A stretch of DNA of 18,778 nt from an uncultured Bacteroides sp. (GCA_948847595.1 CAQOGY010000030.1:1-18778); one strand, 5' to 3'. Shown: positions 1-8,519, counted from the first letter of the stretch. The notes: generated from the sequence alone by a model not told the origin. Translations and numbers: made by a program.

Positions 1-41
1 GGCTTTTGGCTTTATTATAGCTTGGAAAGAAACACGCACAA

Positions 42-64
42 GGCCGAATGCTTACCATTCGGCC
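42..64. repeat. Inverted repeat (9-bp hairpin)
   Basis: GGCCGAATG at 42-50 pairs perfectly with CATTCGGCC at 56-64 around a 5-nt loop. It could be the terminator hairpin of a gene left of the window, but neither side carries a clear T-run, so a rho-independent terminator is only one reading. Confidence 0.5.
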
Positions 65-136
65 AATATTATGCTAACTATTTCAATCCGGTATTCAGTC
101 GTATTCGTTTTCTTGTACCCTCACATATCACGGAAC

Positions 137-150
137 ACCAAAGCTTTGGT
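137..150. repeat. Perfect 14-bp palindrome
   Basis: ACCAAAGCTTTGGT is its own reverse complement. It has no loop, so it fits a dimeric DNA-binding protein site better than an RNA hairpin. It lies about 190 bp upstream of the nfo -7 box, too far for a simple operator of that promoter. Its function is unknown. Confidence 0.4.
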
Positions 151-186
151 TTTAGCTGGGGCTTCTTTCTTTGTGAGTGTGAACAG

Positions 187-296
187 TGTGAAAGATGTGA
201 AAGATAAAAAAGAGGACTTTTAATCACAGTAAACATCTGTCATACTACAACTTACGAGTCTGTGAAATTTGTGAAAGGTAAAAAGTGATTTTTAAT
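187..296 (+). repeat. Two degenerate direct repeats of a TGTGAAAG/TAAAAA element
   Basis: Copy one (187-224) and copy two (261-296) both read TGTGAAA, then TGTGAAAG, then a TAAAAA run and a short tail ending TTTTAAT. They differ at a handful of positions and by small indels. Each copy contains two GTGAAA steps. The pair sits just upstream of the nfo promoter. Whether this is a genome-wide intergenic repeat or a local duplication cannot be decided from the window. Confidence 0.45.
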
Positions 297-342
297 ATCC
301 TACCTCAATGGCTTATTCAAACATTAGTTCATATAAAAATGT

Positions 343-350
343 TATATTTG
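343..350 (+). promoter_or_regulatory. Promoter -7 box of nfo
   Basis: TATATTTG matches the Bacteroides sigma-ABfr -7 consensus TAnnTTTG exactly. Transcription would start around 357 and give a leader of about 20 nt before the ATG at 378. No good TTTG -33 box is visible at 19-21 bp. Confidence 0.55.
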
Positions 351-377
351 CAGACTAAGAATAAAAAAGAACAACAG

Positions 378-1211
378 ATGAAGTATATCGGAGCACACGT
401 AAGCGCATCCGGTGGCGTAGAATACGCCCCCACCAATGCACATGAAATAGGAGCAAATGCTTTTGCACTATTTACCAAGAACCAACGCCAATGGGTAAGC
501 AAACCGTTAACAGAAGAAAGTATCAGTCTTTTCAAAGAGAATTGTGAGAAGTTCGGTTTCCAGCCGGAATATATCCTGCCCCATGACAGTTACCTTATTA
601 ATTTGGGACACCCCGAAGAAGAAGGTCTTAATAAAAGCCGTGCCGCTTTTCTGAATGAAATGCAACGTTGCGAACAACTCGGATTGAAACTTCTAAATTT
701 CCACCCCGGCAGCTCTCTCAATAAAATATCAATAGAAGATTGCCTGACACTTATTGCAGAAAGTATCAACATCACTTTGGAAAAGACGAAAGGAGTGACA
801 GCCGTTATCGAGAATACCGCCGGACAAGGCAGTAATCTGGGAAGCGAATTCTGGCAACTTAAATATATTATTGACCGGGTGGACGACAAAAGCCGGGTAG
901 GTGTTTGTCTTGATACTTGCCATACATATACAGCAGGTTATGATATAGTGAACGATTACGATAAGGTATTCGACGAATTCGATAAGGAAGTGGGATTCAA
1001 CTATCTACGCGGCATGCACTTGAATGACTCAAAGAAAGCATTAGGCACCCATGTAGACCGCCATGACAGTATCGGCGAAGGACTGATTGGAAAAGCATTT
1101 TTTGAAAGATTAATGCAGGATTCAAGATTCGACAATATGCCGCTAATACTCGAAACTCCGGATGAGAGTAAGTGGGCGGAAGAGATTGCCTGGTTAAGAA
1201 GCGTCGAGTAA
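378..1211 (+). CDS. nfo: Deoxyribonuclease IV (endonuclease IV, AP endonuclease)
   Basis: Cytoplasmic base-excision-repair enzyme that cleaves the phosphodiester bond 5' to abasic sites and removes blocked 3' ends. The 277-residue product is close to the usual length (E. coli Nfo, 285). All nine tri-zinc ligand positions known for this TIM-barrel family are visible at or near E. coli numbering: H69, H109 (FHPGS), E145 (ENTAG), D179 and H182 (LDTCH), H214 (HLNDS), D227 and H229 (HVDRH), E259 (ETP). The frame extends upstream to 285, but that extension crosses the promoter box and is not family-like. The start chosen here gives the conserved N-terminus MKYIGAHVS and a short leader after the -7 box. 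The gene appears monocistronic, since the next gene has its own promoter. Confidence 0.97.
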   Translation: MKYIGAHVSASGGVEYAPTNAHEIGANAFALFTKNQRQWVSKPLTEESISLFKENCEKFGFQPEYILPHDSYLINLGHPEEEGLNKSRAAFLNEMQRCEQLGLKLLNFHPGSSLNKISIEDCLTLIAESINITLEKTKGVTAVIENTAGQGSNLGSEFWQLKYIIDRVDDKSRVGVCLDTCHTYTAGYDIVNDYDKVFDEFDKEVGFNYLRGMHLNDSKKALGTHVDRHDSIGEGLIGKAFFERLMQDSRFDNMPLILETPDESKWAEEIAWLRSVE

Positions 1212-1289
1212 AAGACCGGAAAATACAAGTTATAGAACACATTTACGAAAATATATTCAACTTTATGTTATAATATTGAATATTATATG

Positions 1290-1297
1290 TATTTTTG
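1290..1297 (+). promoter_or_regulatory. Promoter -7 box of the LruC-domain lipoprotein gene
   Basis: TATTTTTG matches TAnnTTTG exactly and is followed by GCACCCG, a context common just after Bacteroides -7 boxes. A start near 1304 would leave an 85-nt leader before the ATG at 1390. No clear -33 box is seen at the standard spacing. Confidence 0.5.
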
Positions 1298-1389
1298 CAC
1301 CCGTAAACCTTTGGACTTCAAAGTGCTTATGGGTATTTTTATTGCAAAACAAACATTTTAATAATCGCATAAACAAAAAAGCAACGTAT

Positions 1390-3315
1390 ATGAAAAAGTT
1401 TTGGTTAGCATGCACAATGGTCATCGCAGTGGGTATAAGCGGTTGTGTAGACAGTGATAAAGACTTATACCAGGAAGCTCCGGAAAAAGAAACAAATCTA
1501 TCAGATTTCTCTACAAAACAGGTAGTACAAGTAGAAGCAGACTATTCGAACGCCGATTCGCACGTTCCTTTTTATATATATGACAAGAATCCGATAAAAC
1601 CACAGGAAGCTGAATCCAACACTATAACCATTGACGAAAACATCGAGCCACTGGATGGTGCTTGGACAGATGAACAAGGCAAGTATAGTGGTAAAATGTC
1701 CCTTCCTGCCTATGTATCAGAAGTATATATTGTCTCCACATCGCCATTTGCAACAAAACCTGTAATAGAAGGTAAAGTAGAGAATGGAATATTAAAGTTT
1801 TCCGAAACTGATGAACAAATTGGAACAAGGGCTTCAGAGCCACAAGGCAAAAAAAACACCCAATATAATGCCAACCGATTTAAATCATTAGGATGGAATA
1901 ATGCTCTAGGCTCTTTTGACACAGAAACAGGGAAAATAAACTACCTATATAATGGTGACTTAAAATTAAGCAAATCAGAAATGAAAGAGCTGAAGACTAC
2001 CATAAATAGTGTTTTGAAAAATTCTACTAGTTTTGTCTGCCCGCAAGCATACCGTACAGGAGCTGATTTATATATTGAAAAAGACCAAACAGCCGTAGCA
2101 CTAACCGCATTATCCGGATGGACTTGTTGGAATAGTTCATTGGGATACTATTACTATAGAGCTGACAAGGTTCCAACTAATCTAAATGATGTAACTATAT
2201 ACACAATATTCCCAAATACTCAAACCAGTTGGAATAATGGATACGGAGTGTATTCATACCCAAGAGGTATTAACGAGGGAGAATCCGTTCAGTTGAAATA
2301 CTTCGATAAAGATTACCCGGAAGGAACAGAGTATTTCCCGAAAGGCTATAAAATAGGCTTTGTCCTCGCTACAAATGCTTGGGACAGGTACTTCTCTGCT
2401 TTCAAATTCGACTTTCCTTATTATGCTTGTTCAACAGAAGGTATTGGAAAAGTTCGCACTGCTATGTTCAAAGATAGCAAAGGCAACATTGCCATTACCT
2501 TTGAGGATTACAAAGACGACCAGAATTTCACTGATGTCCTGTTTGCCCTAAAAGCAAATCCAAAAATTACTAATGTTCCGACTGTAGATCCGGAATCAAA
2601 CACCACCATCAAAAAGACAGGTGTGTATTCATTCGAGGATTACTGGCCTAAGGCGTATGATTACGACATGAATGACGTAGTTGTACTTTATACCTATGAA
2701 AAAACATTCAATATTTATAATGAAATTCTAAAGGAATCATTCACCCTAGAACCCCATACTGCCGATTGGCAGGCAATGTTGAACAACGGACTAGCATTTA
2801 CTTTAAAAGACTTAGGTAGCTATCAGAATATAACAGACTCTATCAAGACAAGTAATGATACAAAGTTTAAGTTAACTAATTTCGTACACGAAAACAATGT
2901 TGTCATACTGACAGAAAAAGTGAAAGATAACTCAAAAACGCAGTACAAAGTAACTATTGAATATAAAAAAGGTCAGAAAACATCTGAAACTTCAATAGAT
3001 GCTTTCATTTTCCGTCCTAGCAATAACGGAACTCGCTTAGAAATACATATTCCTATGCAAGCACCAACTGCAAAAGCAGATATGACATATTTCAATACAG
3101 AGGATGATTGCTCGGATCCGGCTAAAGGTATTTACTATGTATCCGATAAAGATAAAATCTATCCATTTGCATTTTTCCTGCAAGGTGCCAACCTGAGTGA
3201 TGTGGAGAAGCTTCTAACAAAAGAAAATGAAGGTATTGCCATTAGTGAACTTTATCCGAAATTCATAGGCTGGGCAAAGAATAATAACACAAATAAGGAT
3301 TGGTACAAGAAATAA
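1390..3315 (+). CDS. LruC-domain (DUF4842) surface-type lipoprotein
   Basis: A 641-residue lipoprotein. The N-terminus is a type II signal peptide with lipobox GISGC (lipidated Cys19). The next residues, VDSDKD, are acidic like the Bacteroidetes lipoprotein export signal, so I infer display on the cell surface. Two related acidic motifs are seen, FEDYKDDQNFTDV at 371-383 (DUF4114-like) and FEDYWP...DYDMNDV at 415-430. The second is the hallmark of the LruC/DUF4842 region, which runs to a Trp-rich end (FIGWAKN...DWYKK). Aromatic-rich segments around 240-345 suggest a beta-sandwich. The frame is open back to 1276, but that stretch contains the promoter, and the Met at 1390 is the one followed by a signal peptide. 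Substrate and partner are unknown. No PUL genes are nearby. Confidence 0.85.
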   Translation: MKKFWLACTMVIAVGISGCVDSDKDLYQEAPEKETNLSDFSTKQVVQVEADYSNADSHVPFYIYDKNPIKPQEAESNTITIDENIEPLDGAWTDEQGKYSGKMSLPAYVSEVYIVSTSPFATKPVIEGKVENGILKFSETDEQIGTRASEPQGKKNTQYNANRFKSLGWNNALGSFDTETGKINYLYNGDLKLSKSEMKELKTTINSVLKNSTSFVCPQAYRTGADLYIEKDQTAVALTALSGWTCWNSSLGYYYYRADKVPTNLNDVTIYTIFPNTQTSWNNGYGVYSYPRGINEGESVQLKYFDKDYPEGTEYFPKGYKIGFVLATNAWDRYFSAFKFDFPYYACSTEGIGKVRTAMFKDSKGNIAITFEDYKDDQNFTDVLFALKANPKITNVPTVDPESNTTIKKTGVYSFEDYWPKAYDYDMNDVVVLYTYEKTFNIYNEILKESFTLEPHTADWQAMLNNGLAFTLKDLGSYQNITDSIKTSNDTKFKLTNFVHENNVVILTEKVKDNSKTQYKVTIEYKKGQKTSETSIDAFIFRPSNNGTRLEIHIPMQAPTAKADMTYFNTEDDCSDPAKGIYYVSDKDKIYPFAFFLQGANLSDVEKLLTKENEGIAISELYPKFIGWAKNNNTNKDWYKK

Positions 3316-3336
3316 CCACTCTTATCCTCTCAATAT

Positions 3337-3377
3337 AAAAAATGGCTGAAAGTAGTTTGCACTTTCAGCCATTTTTT
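3337..3377. terminator. Strong bidirectional terminator
   Basis: A perfect 17-bp inverted repeat (3337-3353 with 3361-3377) around a 7-nt loop has six A on the left and six T on the right, so it can end transcription from either side. It lies 21 nt after the lipoprotein stop codon and also downstream of the convergent ClC gene. Confidence 0.9.
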
Positions 3378-3408
3378 ATATCACAATCACCAAGCTTTAG
3401 AATCCTAC

Positions 3409-3537
3409 TTATTTCCCATGCATATCCAGATTCCCTTCCCACAAATATTTACGAGTCTCCTTCACTGCCACTCCCGAAAGGAAGATAAGTGATATCAGAT
3501 AGATACTTAATAAATATTCGCCATACTGACTAAAGGT
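3409..3537 (-). pseudogene. Coding-like remnant, possibly the C-terminal tail of an MFS-type transporter
   Basis: Reading leftward, a 42-codon frame opens just inside the end of the ClC gene (31-nt overlap, different frame) and ends with TAA at 3411-3409. It has no plausible start: the only ATG is four codons before the stop. The peptide begins TFSQYGEYLLSIYLISLIFL and continues with a VKETRKYLW motif and a hydrophilic end. A last transmembrane helix followed by a K/PETR-type motif is how many MFS transporters end, so I infer a truncated transporter 3' end left after a rearrangement. It could also be chance, since the frame is short. Confidence 0.35.
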
Positions 3538-5078
3538 TCATACAATTTTTCTATATCTTGCGAATCCATTTCTATTTGTACCTGGTCGCCGGGCATTAGT
3601 TTCTGTCCTTTAGGAATCCAGTCTTTCCGGTCACGGTGGACATTGATGATTATGCATCGCTCCGGCAGACGAAGTTCGTCTACAATCTTCCCGTCCAGAT
3701 AAGAACCGCTCATGACTTCAACCGACAATGTGTAGCGTGCTTCTTCTTTAAATGCGGGCGAATGAATCATGTCCTCGTATAAAGTCACATTGAGAGGTTT
3801 TATTTGAAGCATTTCCGTGAAATAATAAGTTAATCCCCCAACTACGATAGAAGGATAGAAAACTTCCAAATGTCCTGTTATCTCGGTTATCAGTACGATA
3901 GCTGTCAATGGGGTACGGACTACCGCCACCAGAAAGGCGGACATACAAATCAACATGATATAACTGATATTCTCGTGAGCGATAAGTCCCTGTTGCACCA
4001 TAATCAATGCTATGATTTGTCCGAGAAGCCCTCCTGTCACCAATGTAGGAATAAAATTACCGCCCGGCAAGCCCGAAGAAAAAGAGAATATGCTAAAAAC
4101 CAAGTGTAATAGCATCATACCGACAATCCAGAGAATATGTGTATCCGGATGCATTGCCTGCGAAAGCAAGAATTGTTCTCCCCCACCGGTCAGGTTGAAT
4201 TCTGCCATAGAAATAAGGAAGGCTATAAAAAGCAAATAGAGCATCTTCACATATTCCGGATGTTTAATGGCAGGATAGATACGTTTGACCTGAAGGGTGG
4301 TGATAGAAAAAAACTTCCCAAAAATAGAAACCACAGCAGCCAATAGAAGAAACAGTTTCACCTGTCCCCAAAAAGTCATTCCCGGTACAATGGCATCTAT
4401 ATGAAAATAAGGATTCATGGGAAAAATCCAACTAGCTACCCCACCGGCGACTACTCCTGCCAAAAGCGTGGTAATAGCCGTTTTTGGCGCATCGAACCGT
4501 TCGATGGATTCGATAACCAACAGCGACGAAGCCAACGGCGCAGCAAAAGCAGCCGCCAATCCCGCACCCGCACCGGCAGCCAATAATTGTTTCCGCTCAC
4601 CACTAAGTACCCGTCCCCATTTAGATACCAAGTATCCCACATACGAGCCTATCTGTACGGAAGGACCTTCACGCCCCAAAGATAATCCTGTACTTAATGC
4701 GAGTATTCCCCCCACGAACTTGGCAATCAATTCCCGAAAAGGATGTTTATAATCAACCCGTCCGTTAATGACTCCACGCGTCTGCGGAATCCCGCCGCCC
4801 GTAATGAGAGGCATTTTCTTTACCATCCAAGAGACGAATATAAGAATCCCCCACATCAACAGAAAAAGGGGAATATACCAATACCACTCCAAATGGGCAC
4901 CAAAGAAATCGTGACGAAGATTAAAGAAAAACTGTAATAGATAATGGTAGGGCACGGCAATAAGCCCTGTCAGCAGTCCCACAAAGATACTGACAAAGTA
5001 AAGCCGCGCATCAATCAACTTCAACTTAAAGATTCGCCAACGGCCCTTATCCTTCAATTTATTGACAAAATCAAACAT
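3507..5078 (-). CDS. ClC-family chloride/anion transporter with C-terminal TrkA-C domain
   Basis: A 523-residue inner-membrane protein with about ten hydrophobic segments. The ClC anion-pathway motifs are in order: GGGIP (94-98), GREGP (135-139, gating glutamate E137) and GGNFIP (338-343). Residues about 446-512 are soluble and resemble a TrkA-C (RCK C-terminal) ligand-binding domain. The position equal to Ser107 of CLC-ec1 is Gly. By the IEE/IES alignment, the internal proton glutamate (E203) is Ser191. The sequence therefore does not tell whether it is a proton-coupled exchanger or a channel, and anion preference may differ from chloride. The ATG at 5078 gives a hydrophilic N-terminus before the first helix. 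It lies 81 bp downstream of the beta-barrel gene and may be co-transcribed or separate. No clear -7 box was found. Confidence 0.93.
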   Translation of the reverse strand: MFDFVNKLKDKGRWRIFKLKLIDARLYFVSIFVGLLTGLIAVPYHYLLQFFFNLRHDFFGAHLEWYWYIPLFLLMWGILIFVSWMVKKMPLITGGGIPQTRGVINGRVDYKHPFRELIAKFVGGILALSTGLSLGREGPSVQIGSYVGYLVSKWGRVLSGERKQLLAAGAGAGLAAAFAAPLASSLLVIESIERFDAPKTAITTLLAGVVAGGVASWIFPMNPYFHIDAIVPGMTFWGQVKLFLLLAAVVSIFGKFFSITTLQVKRIYPAIKHPEYVKMLYLLFIAFLISMAEFNLTGGGEQFLLSQAMHPDTHILWIVGMMLLHLVFSIFSFSSGLPGGNFIPTLVTGGLLGQIIALIMVQQGLIAHENISYIMLICMSAFLVAVVRTPLTAIVLITEITGHLEVFYPSIVVGGLTYYFTEMLQIKPLNVTLYEDMIHSPAFKEEARYTLSVEVMSGSYLDGKIVDELRLPERCIIINVHRDRKDWIPKGQKLMPGDQVQIEMDSQDIEKLYEPLVSMANIY

Positions 5079-5159
5079 TCGGCAAGGTTTTCATTGTTTT
5101 CACGTAGGACAACAACAATCAAAACCCTGTTGTGGTTTTCAAACAAACAGGAATTTAAA

Positions 5160-7904
5160 TTATCGTCCCATCATATTCAGACGAAGAATAGCGTGCACCA
5201 TGAAATAGGAACCCAGCGCGTTGTAGTCAGTATCACGAATGGCGGTGGCAGTAATCGTACGTATCATCGAAACGTCCTGATGAAGGATATCATATATTTT
5301 GAAACGGAGCAGTAATTGTTTCCGTTTCAGGAAGGCTTTTGACAACTGGCAGTTCCACATAAAGTTCTCGCGGGCATAGCCACTGTATCCATAGCCGGAA
5401 CGTTGGAAATAAGTAAGGTCGCTGAATAGCTCTATCCTCCACGGGAAGTAATATTGCATTTCCGTGCCGAAACGGTAGTCGTACGTTTCGGTACGTGTCT
5501 CTTTCACATTATTATGGGAATTGTTGTAAAGCAATTCTGCACGGGCACTGATTTCGATTTGTTTCGTGCGGTAGGTTAATTGCAGGCGTTGACGCGCCGT
5601 GAGATGCTTTACAGTACTCTTTACAGGGTCTTCCTTGTTTATTGTGCTATATCCGTTCTGATTTCTGTATTGCAGGTATGAATACGTGCGGAATATCCAG
5701 CTACGGTTTTTGAAAGGAGTATTGAGAGAAAAAGAACCCAAAGCCCGCCAGTTACCGTTCAGATTGAGCGGAGTAGTGGTCCGCACTCCTGTTTCGCTGT
5801 CATAAGTCACTTGATTGGTCACACTGTTAATGGTGTTTTCTACCAGTGCGGTAGCAACTATATTCCGTTGATGTTTCGTATTATAGGAATTGAAATTCAA
5901 TGTAAACGTGTTGATATAAGAAGGCTTCAGAGAAGGATTCCCCACACGGATATTCAATGGGTTGGTACGGTCGGTCACGGGCTGAAGGTCGCGTATATTG
6001 GGTTGGCGGCTCTTTCCCCGATATACAATCTGCAAACGAGTACGTTTGGAGAACTTATAGCGGAAGTTGACAGTAGGTGAAAAATTAAAGACTGTCCTTT
6101 TCAACTGGTTCTCCGGGTCATTTTTCAGAACGGAATGACTCACGGATTTCTGAGGTTCGAAGTCGGCACCGATATTATAATTGTATTTCTTCCGGGAAGT
6201 GCGGACAGCAAGGTTAAACAGGTGGTTGCTATACTGATTTTCAAATTGGTTGCTTGCTTCTTCATCATAGCCGGGAGTAAATTCTTCCAGTTCCTTATCC
6301 CAGTTGTAGACAAAATGATCGGAGTTGTTCACCCGATATTGATAGCTATAACGGAACTGAAGAAAGTGCAACCAGGGTAATGGTTCTACATAGACTAACT
6401 GTAAACGATAGTTGTAACCGTCTACGTCGTCTTCTATCCTTTGGTTTTGGACTTTTTCCGTATTATTCTTAAAATAGTGTGTAGTAGAAAGATTCTGTCT
6501 GTCTATTGAAGAAGCATTCGTGCCATAATCTACTTTCAATGCTACGTTTCTTCCCATCCGGCTGAGTTTCCGGCTAAGTTGCAGCATCATCGTCATATTA
6601 TAGGAAGAGTTATGATTCGTTCCTGATGATTCTTTTTCATTGAGCAAGACATCATTCCCCCACCCTTGCTGAAAACTTTCATTCCTTCTGTCGTTGACTG
6701 CCGTACGGTATTGGGGACGGAAAATCAATGTAGTTACAGAGTCCATTTTCCATTCCAGAGATGCGTTCGCTATCAGATTATCATTTTTCAGCCGGTTGCG
6801 CCCGGTGCTCTGAGTGATGGACTTGTCTTGACGAAGAAAATTATCGACCGTTGTATAGCTGTCTTCCAGACGATCTGTTCCTACATACTGGATATTCGAA
6901 CGGAACTTGACCCGCTGCCAGTCATAAGTAGCATTCACACCCAAGGAACGGGAAGTGGTCAGCCCTTTTTGCGTGCGCAGATTGCCGCTGGAACTGGCGG
7001 ATTCTCTCTGCATCTCGGAAAAGCCTTGATTATTCGTATTGTTCAGGTTTCCGATAATTGTCAGTTGGGAGTTGTCCCGAAAGCGGTTCAGGGTATTGGC
7101 TAGTTCATAACGGGCTTTACTACCATATCCGCCCATAAAGTTCTCCATCCAACCTAATTTCATATTTTTCTTTACCGACAGGTCGAGAATCATTTCTTCT
7201 TCCCCATCGTCAATACCGGTAAGGCGTGCCAAGTCAGATTGACGTTCGTATGCTTTCAGCTTCTCTATCATTTCTACAGGAAGATTCTTGAGCGCCGCTT
7301 TCGGGTCATCGGAAAAGAACTCTTTCCCATCTACCAGTATCTTCTTCACTTCTTTTCCGTGAATCAGCAGTTTTCCATCTGCATCAATCTCGCCACCGGG
7401 AAGTTGTTTCACTAAATCTTCCAGCATCGAACCTTCGGGAGTGCGATATGCAGACGCATTAAAAACGGTTGTATCTCCTTCGGTCACAGCCATAGGAGCC
7501 TGACCTACCACAACTGTTTCATCCAAAGCGATTGTTTCTGAGCTTAAAGAAATATCACCTAAAGCATTCTTATTGCCATTTGCCACAGGTGAAACAGCGC
7601 GATAAACCGGAGTGTATCCGATAAAAGAGACATGAAGTAGCAAAGACTTATTCTTAGGAGCAGTGGCGGCTAACTGGAATTTTCCCTGTGCATCGGTTGC
7701 CCCGCCCGCCAACATTGCACTATCCGGTAGAGCCAAAAGCCGGACCGTAGCAAACGGTACCGGCTCATAAGTTTCTGAGTCAACAACACGTCCGGCAAAA
7801 CGCTCTCCACCGGACTGCGCATAAACAGCCAAACTAATCAGTAAGAAGACATAACAACTAATCAAACGGTACTGAAAAGAATACTTATGACTGCCTATGC
7901 TCAA
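5160..7904 (-). CDS. Outer-membrane beta-barrel protein, TonB-receptor-like, with carboxypeptidase regulatory-like domain
   Basis: A 914-residue protein, last gene of the ECF module. Visible parts are a signal peptide (about 1-30, ending VYAQ), a CarboxypepD_reg-like beta-sandwich (about 37-125), a plug-like region (about 130-245, with VDGKEFFSDDP and LKAYERQSDL), and a long aromatic-rich C-terminal barrel of the outer-membrane beta-barrel family (OMP_b-brl_3 type). It has no STN domain and no SusD partner, so it is not a SusC. Cargo is unknown; large proteins of this class may be transporters or envelope-remodelling factors. No ATG exists before residue 64, which lies beyond the signal peptide. 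TTG at 7904 is therefore the best start, though no ribosome-binding site is evident. The gap to the upstream gene is 54 bp, consistent with one operon. Confidence 0.88.
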   Translation of the reverse strand: MSIGSHKYSFQYRLISCYVFLLISLAVYAQSGGERFAGRVVDSETYEPVPFATVRLLALPDSAMLAGGATDAQGKFQLAATAPKNKSLLLHVSFIGYTPVYRAVSPVANGNKNALGDISLSSETIALDETVVVGQAPMAVTEGDTTVFNASAYRTPEGSMLEDLVKQLPGGEIDADGKLLIHGKEVKKILVDGKEFFSDDPKAALKNLPVEMIEKLKAYERQSDLARLTGIDDGEEEMILDLSVKKNMKLGWMENFMGGYGSKARYELANTLNRFRDNSQLTIIGNLNNTNNQGFSEMQRESASSSGNLRTQKGLTTSRSLGVNATYDWQRVKFRSNIQYVGTDRLEDSYTTVDNFLRQDKSITQSTGRNRLKNDNLIANASLEWKMDSVTTLIFRPQYRTAVNDRRNESFQQGWGNDVLLNEKESSGTNHNSSYNMTMMLQLSRKLSRMGRNVALKVDYGTNASSIDRQNLSTTHYFKNNTEKVQNQRIEDDVDGYNYRLQLVYVEPLPWLHFLQFRYSYQYRVNNSDHFVYNWDKELEEFTPGYDEEASNQFENQYSNHLFNLAVRTSRKKYNYNIGADFEPQKSVSHSVLKNDPENQLKRTVFNFSPTVNFRYKFSKRTRLQIVYRGKSRQPNIRDLQPVTDRTNPLNIRVGNPSLKPSYINTFTLNFNSYNTKHQRNIVATALVENTINSVTNQVTYDSETGVRTTTPLNLNGNWRALGSFSLNTPFKNRSWIFRTYSYLQYRNQNGYSTINKEDPVKSTVKHLTARQRLQLTYRTKQIEISARAELLYNNSHNNVKETRTETYDYRFGTEMQYYFPWRIELFSDLTYFQRSGYGYSGYARENFMWNCQLSKAFLKRKQLLLRFKIYDILHQDVSMIRTITATAIRDTDYNALGSYFMVHAILRLNMMGR

Positions 7905-7958
7905 ATTGTGTTGATTTAGTAAAATAAAACTCTAATAAAATAAACCTAATCTCTGTTT

Positions 7959-8519
7959 TTAGCCTTGACGCGGAGCACGAGGTTTCTGTCCCTGATGATG
8001 GTGTCCTTGTCCGGGTTTCCGTCCTTTTCTGCGGTCAAATTCTTTTTTGAATTTATTCGCATTGCTTTTCTCCTGCTGATAAATCTTCATTATCTGCTTC
8101 TGGGACAGTATCTTGCTGAATTCATTGTAATACTTTTCACGGACATCCAGCATCTTACGGCTTTGAGCAAACTGATTTTTCAGCATCGTTGCAATTTCCG
8201 CATCAGTCATGGACGGTCTTTGACCTTCCTTCTTTGCTTCCATTTCTGTACCCTGCGCCTTTTCAGTTCTTGGTTTACGGTTCATCATACGACATTCACG
8301 CAGTTCTTTCAGATATTTCTCGTAAACCGGAGTAAACTTGGCGGCTGTTGCATCATCCAGCATCAGTGTTTTCACCATCTGACTGGTTTGCATCTGCATC
8401 ATCTGTTCCTGCGTAGGACGTTGTTTTCTCTCTTTATTGTCCTTATTTTGGGCAGAAAGGGTCATCTGGCTTCCCATCAAAAGGGTAGCCAAAATTACAT
8501 AAATAAACTTCATCTTCAT
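7959..8519 (-). CDS. Spy/CpxP-like (LTxxQ / DUF4890-type) periplasmic protein
   Basis: A 186-residue secreted protein. A signal peptide (about 1-23, MKMKFIYVI...LSAQ) is followed by a highly charged, helical body rich in Met, Gln, Lys and Arg. The body includes PTQEQMMQMQTSQMVKTLML and a later LSQKQIMKIYQQ stretch that resembles the LTxxQ repeats of Spy/CpxP chaperones. The tail is Gly/His/Arg-rich (GHHHQGQ), which might bind metal or anionic polymers. A likely role is periplasmic chaperone or stress adaptor within the ECF module, possibly dampening it as CpxP does; that is inference. The GTG at 8528 and the ATG codons at 8519 and 8513 are alternatives. I chose 8519 because it is an ATG with a full signal peptide. 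Confidence 0.75.
   Translation of the reverse strand: MKMKFIYVILATLLMGSQMTLSAQNKDNKERKQRPTQEQMMQMQTSQMVKTLMLDDATAAKFTPVYEKYLKELRECRMMNRKPRTEKAQGTEMEAKKEGQRPSMTDAEIATMLKNQFAQSRKMLDVREKYYNEFSKILSQKQIMKIYQQEKSNANKFKKEFDRRKGRKPGQGHHHQGQKPRAPRQG

Larger units (their letters stand above)
1..377. other. Non-coding region upstream of nfo
   Basis: I see no convincing gene here. The one open frame in the first 210 bases ends in a low-complexity Cys/Glu-rich tail and has no family resemblance. The region holds a 9-bp hairpin (42-64), a 14-bp perfect palindrome (137-150), two degenerate copies of a TGTGAAAG-type element (187-224 and 261-296), and the nfo promoter (-7 box at 343-350). The base composition is AT-rich, like other spacers in the window. 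Confidence 0.6.

Noticed and set aside
22..207. A 61-codon plus-strand open frame at the left edge
   Set aside because: It spans the 42-64 hairpin and the palindrome, and ends in a repetitive Cys/Glu tail made by the TGTGAAAG repeat.
5121..5139. AAAACC/GGTTTT inverted repeat between the beta-barrel and ClC genes, as a terminator
   Set aside because: The stem is six mostly A-T pairs, with only an interrupted T-rich tail; too weak to call, so co-transcription with the ClC gene remains open.
5160..7904. Possible SusC of a polysaccharide utilisation locus
   Set aside because: No SusD-like lipoprotein or glycoside hydrolase is adjacent, and the plug and barrel resemble the OMP_b-brl_3 type rather than SusC.
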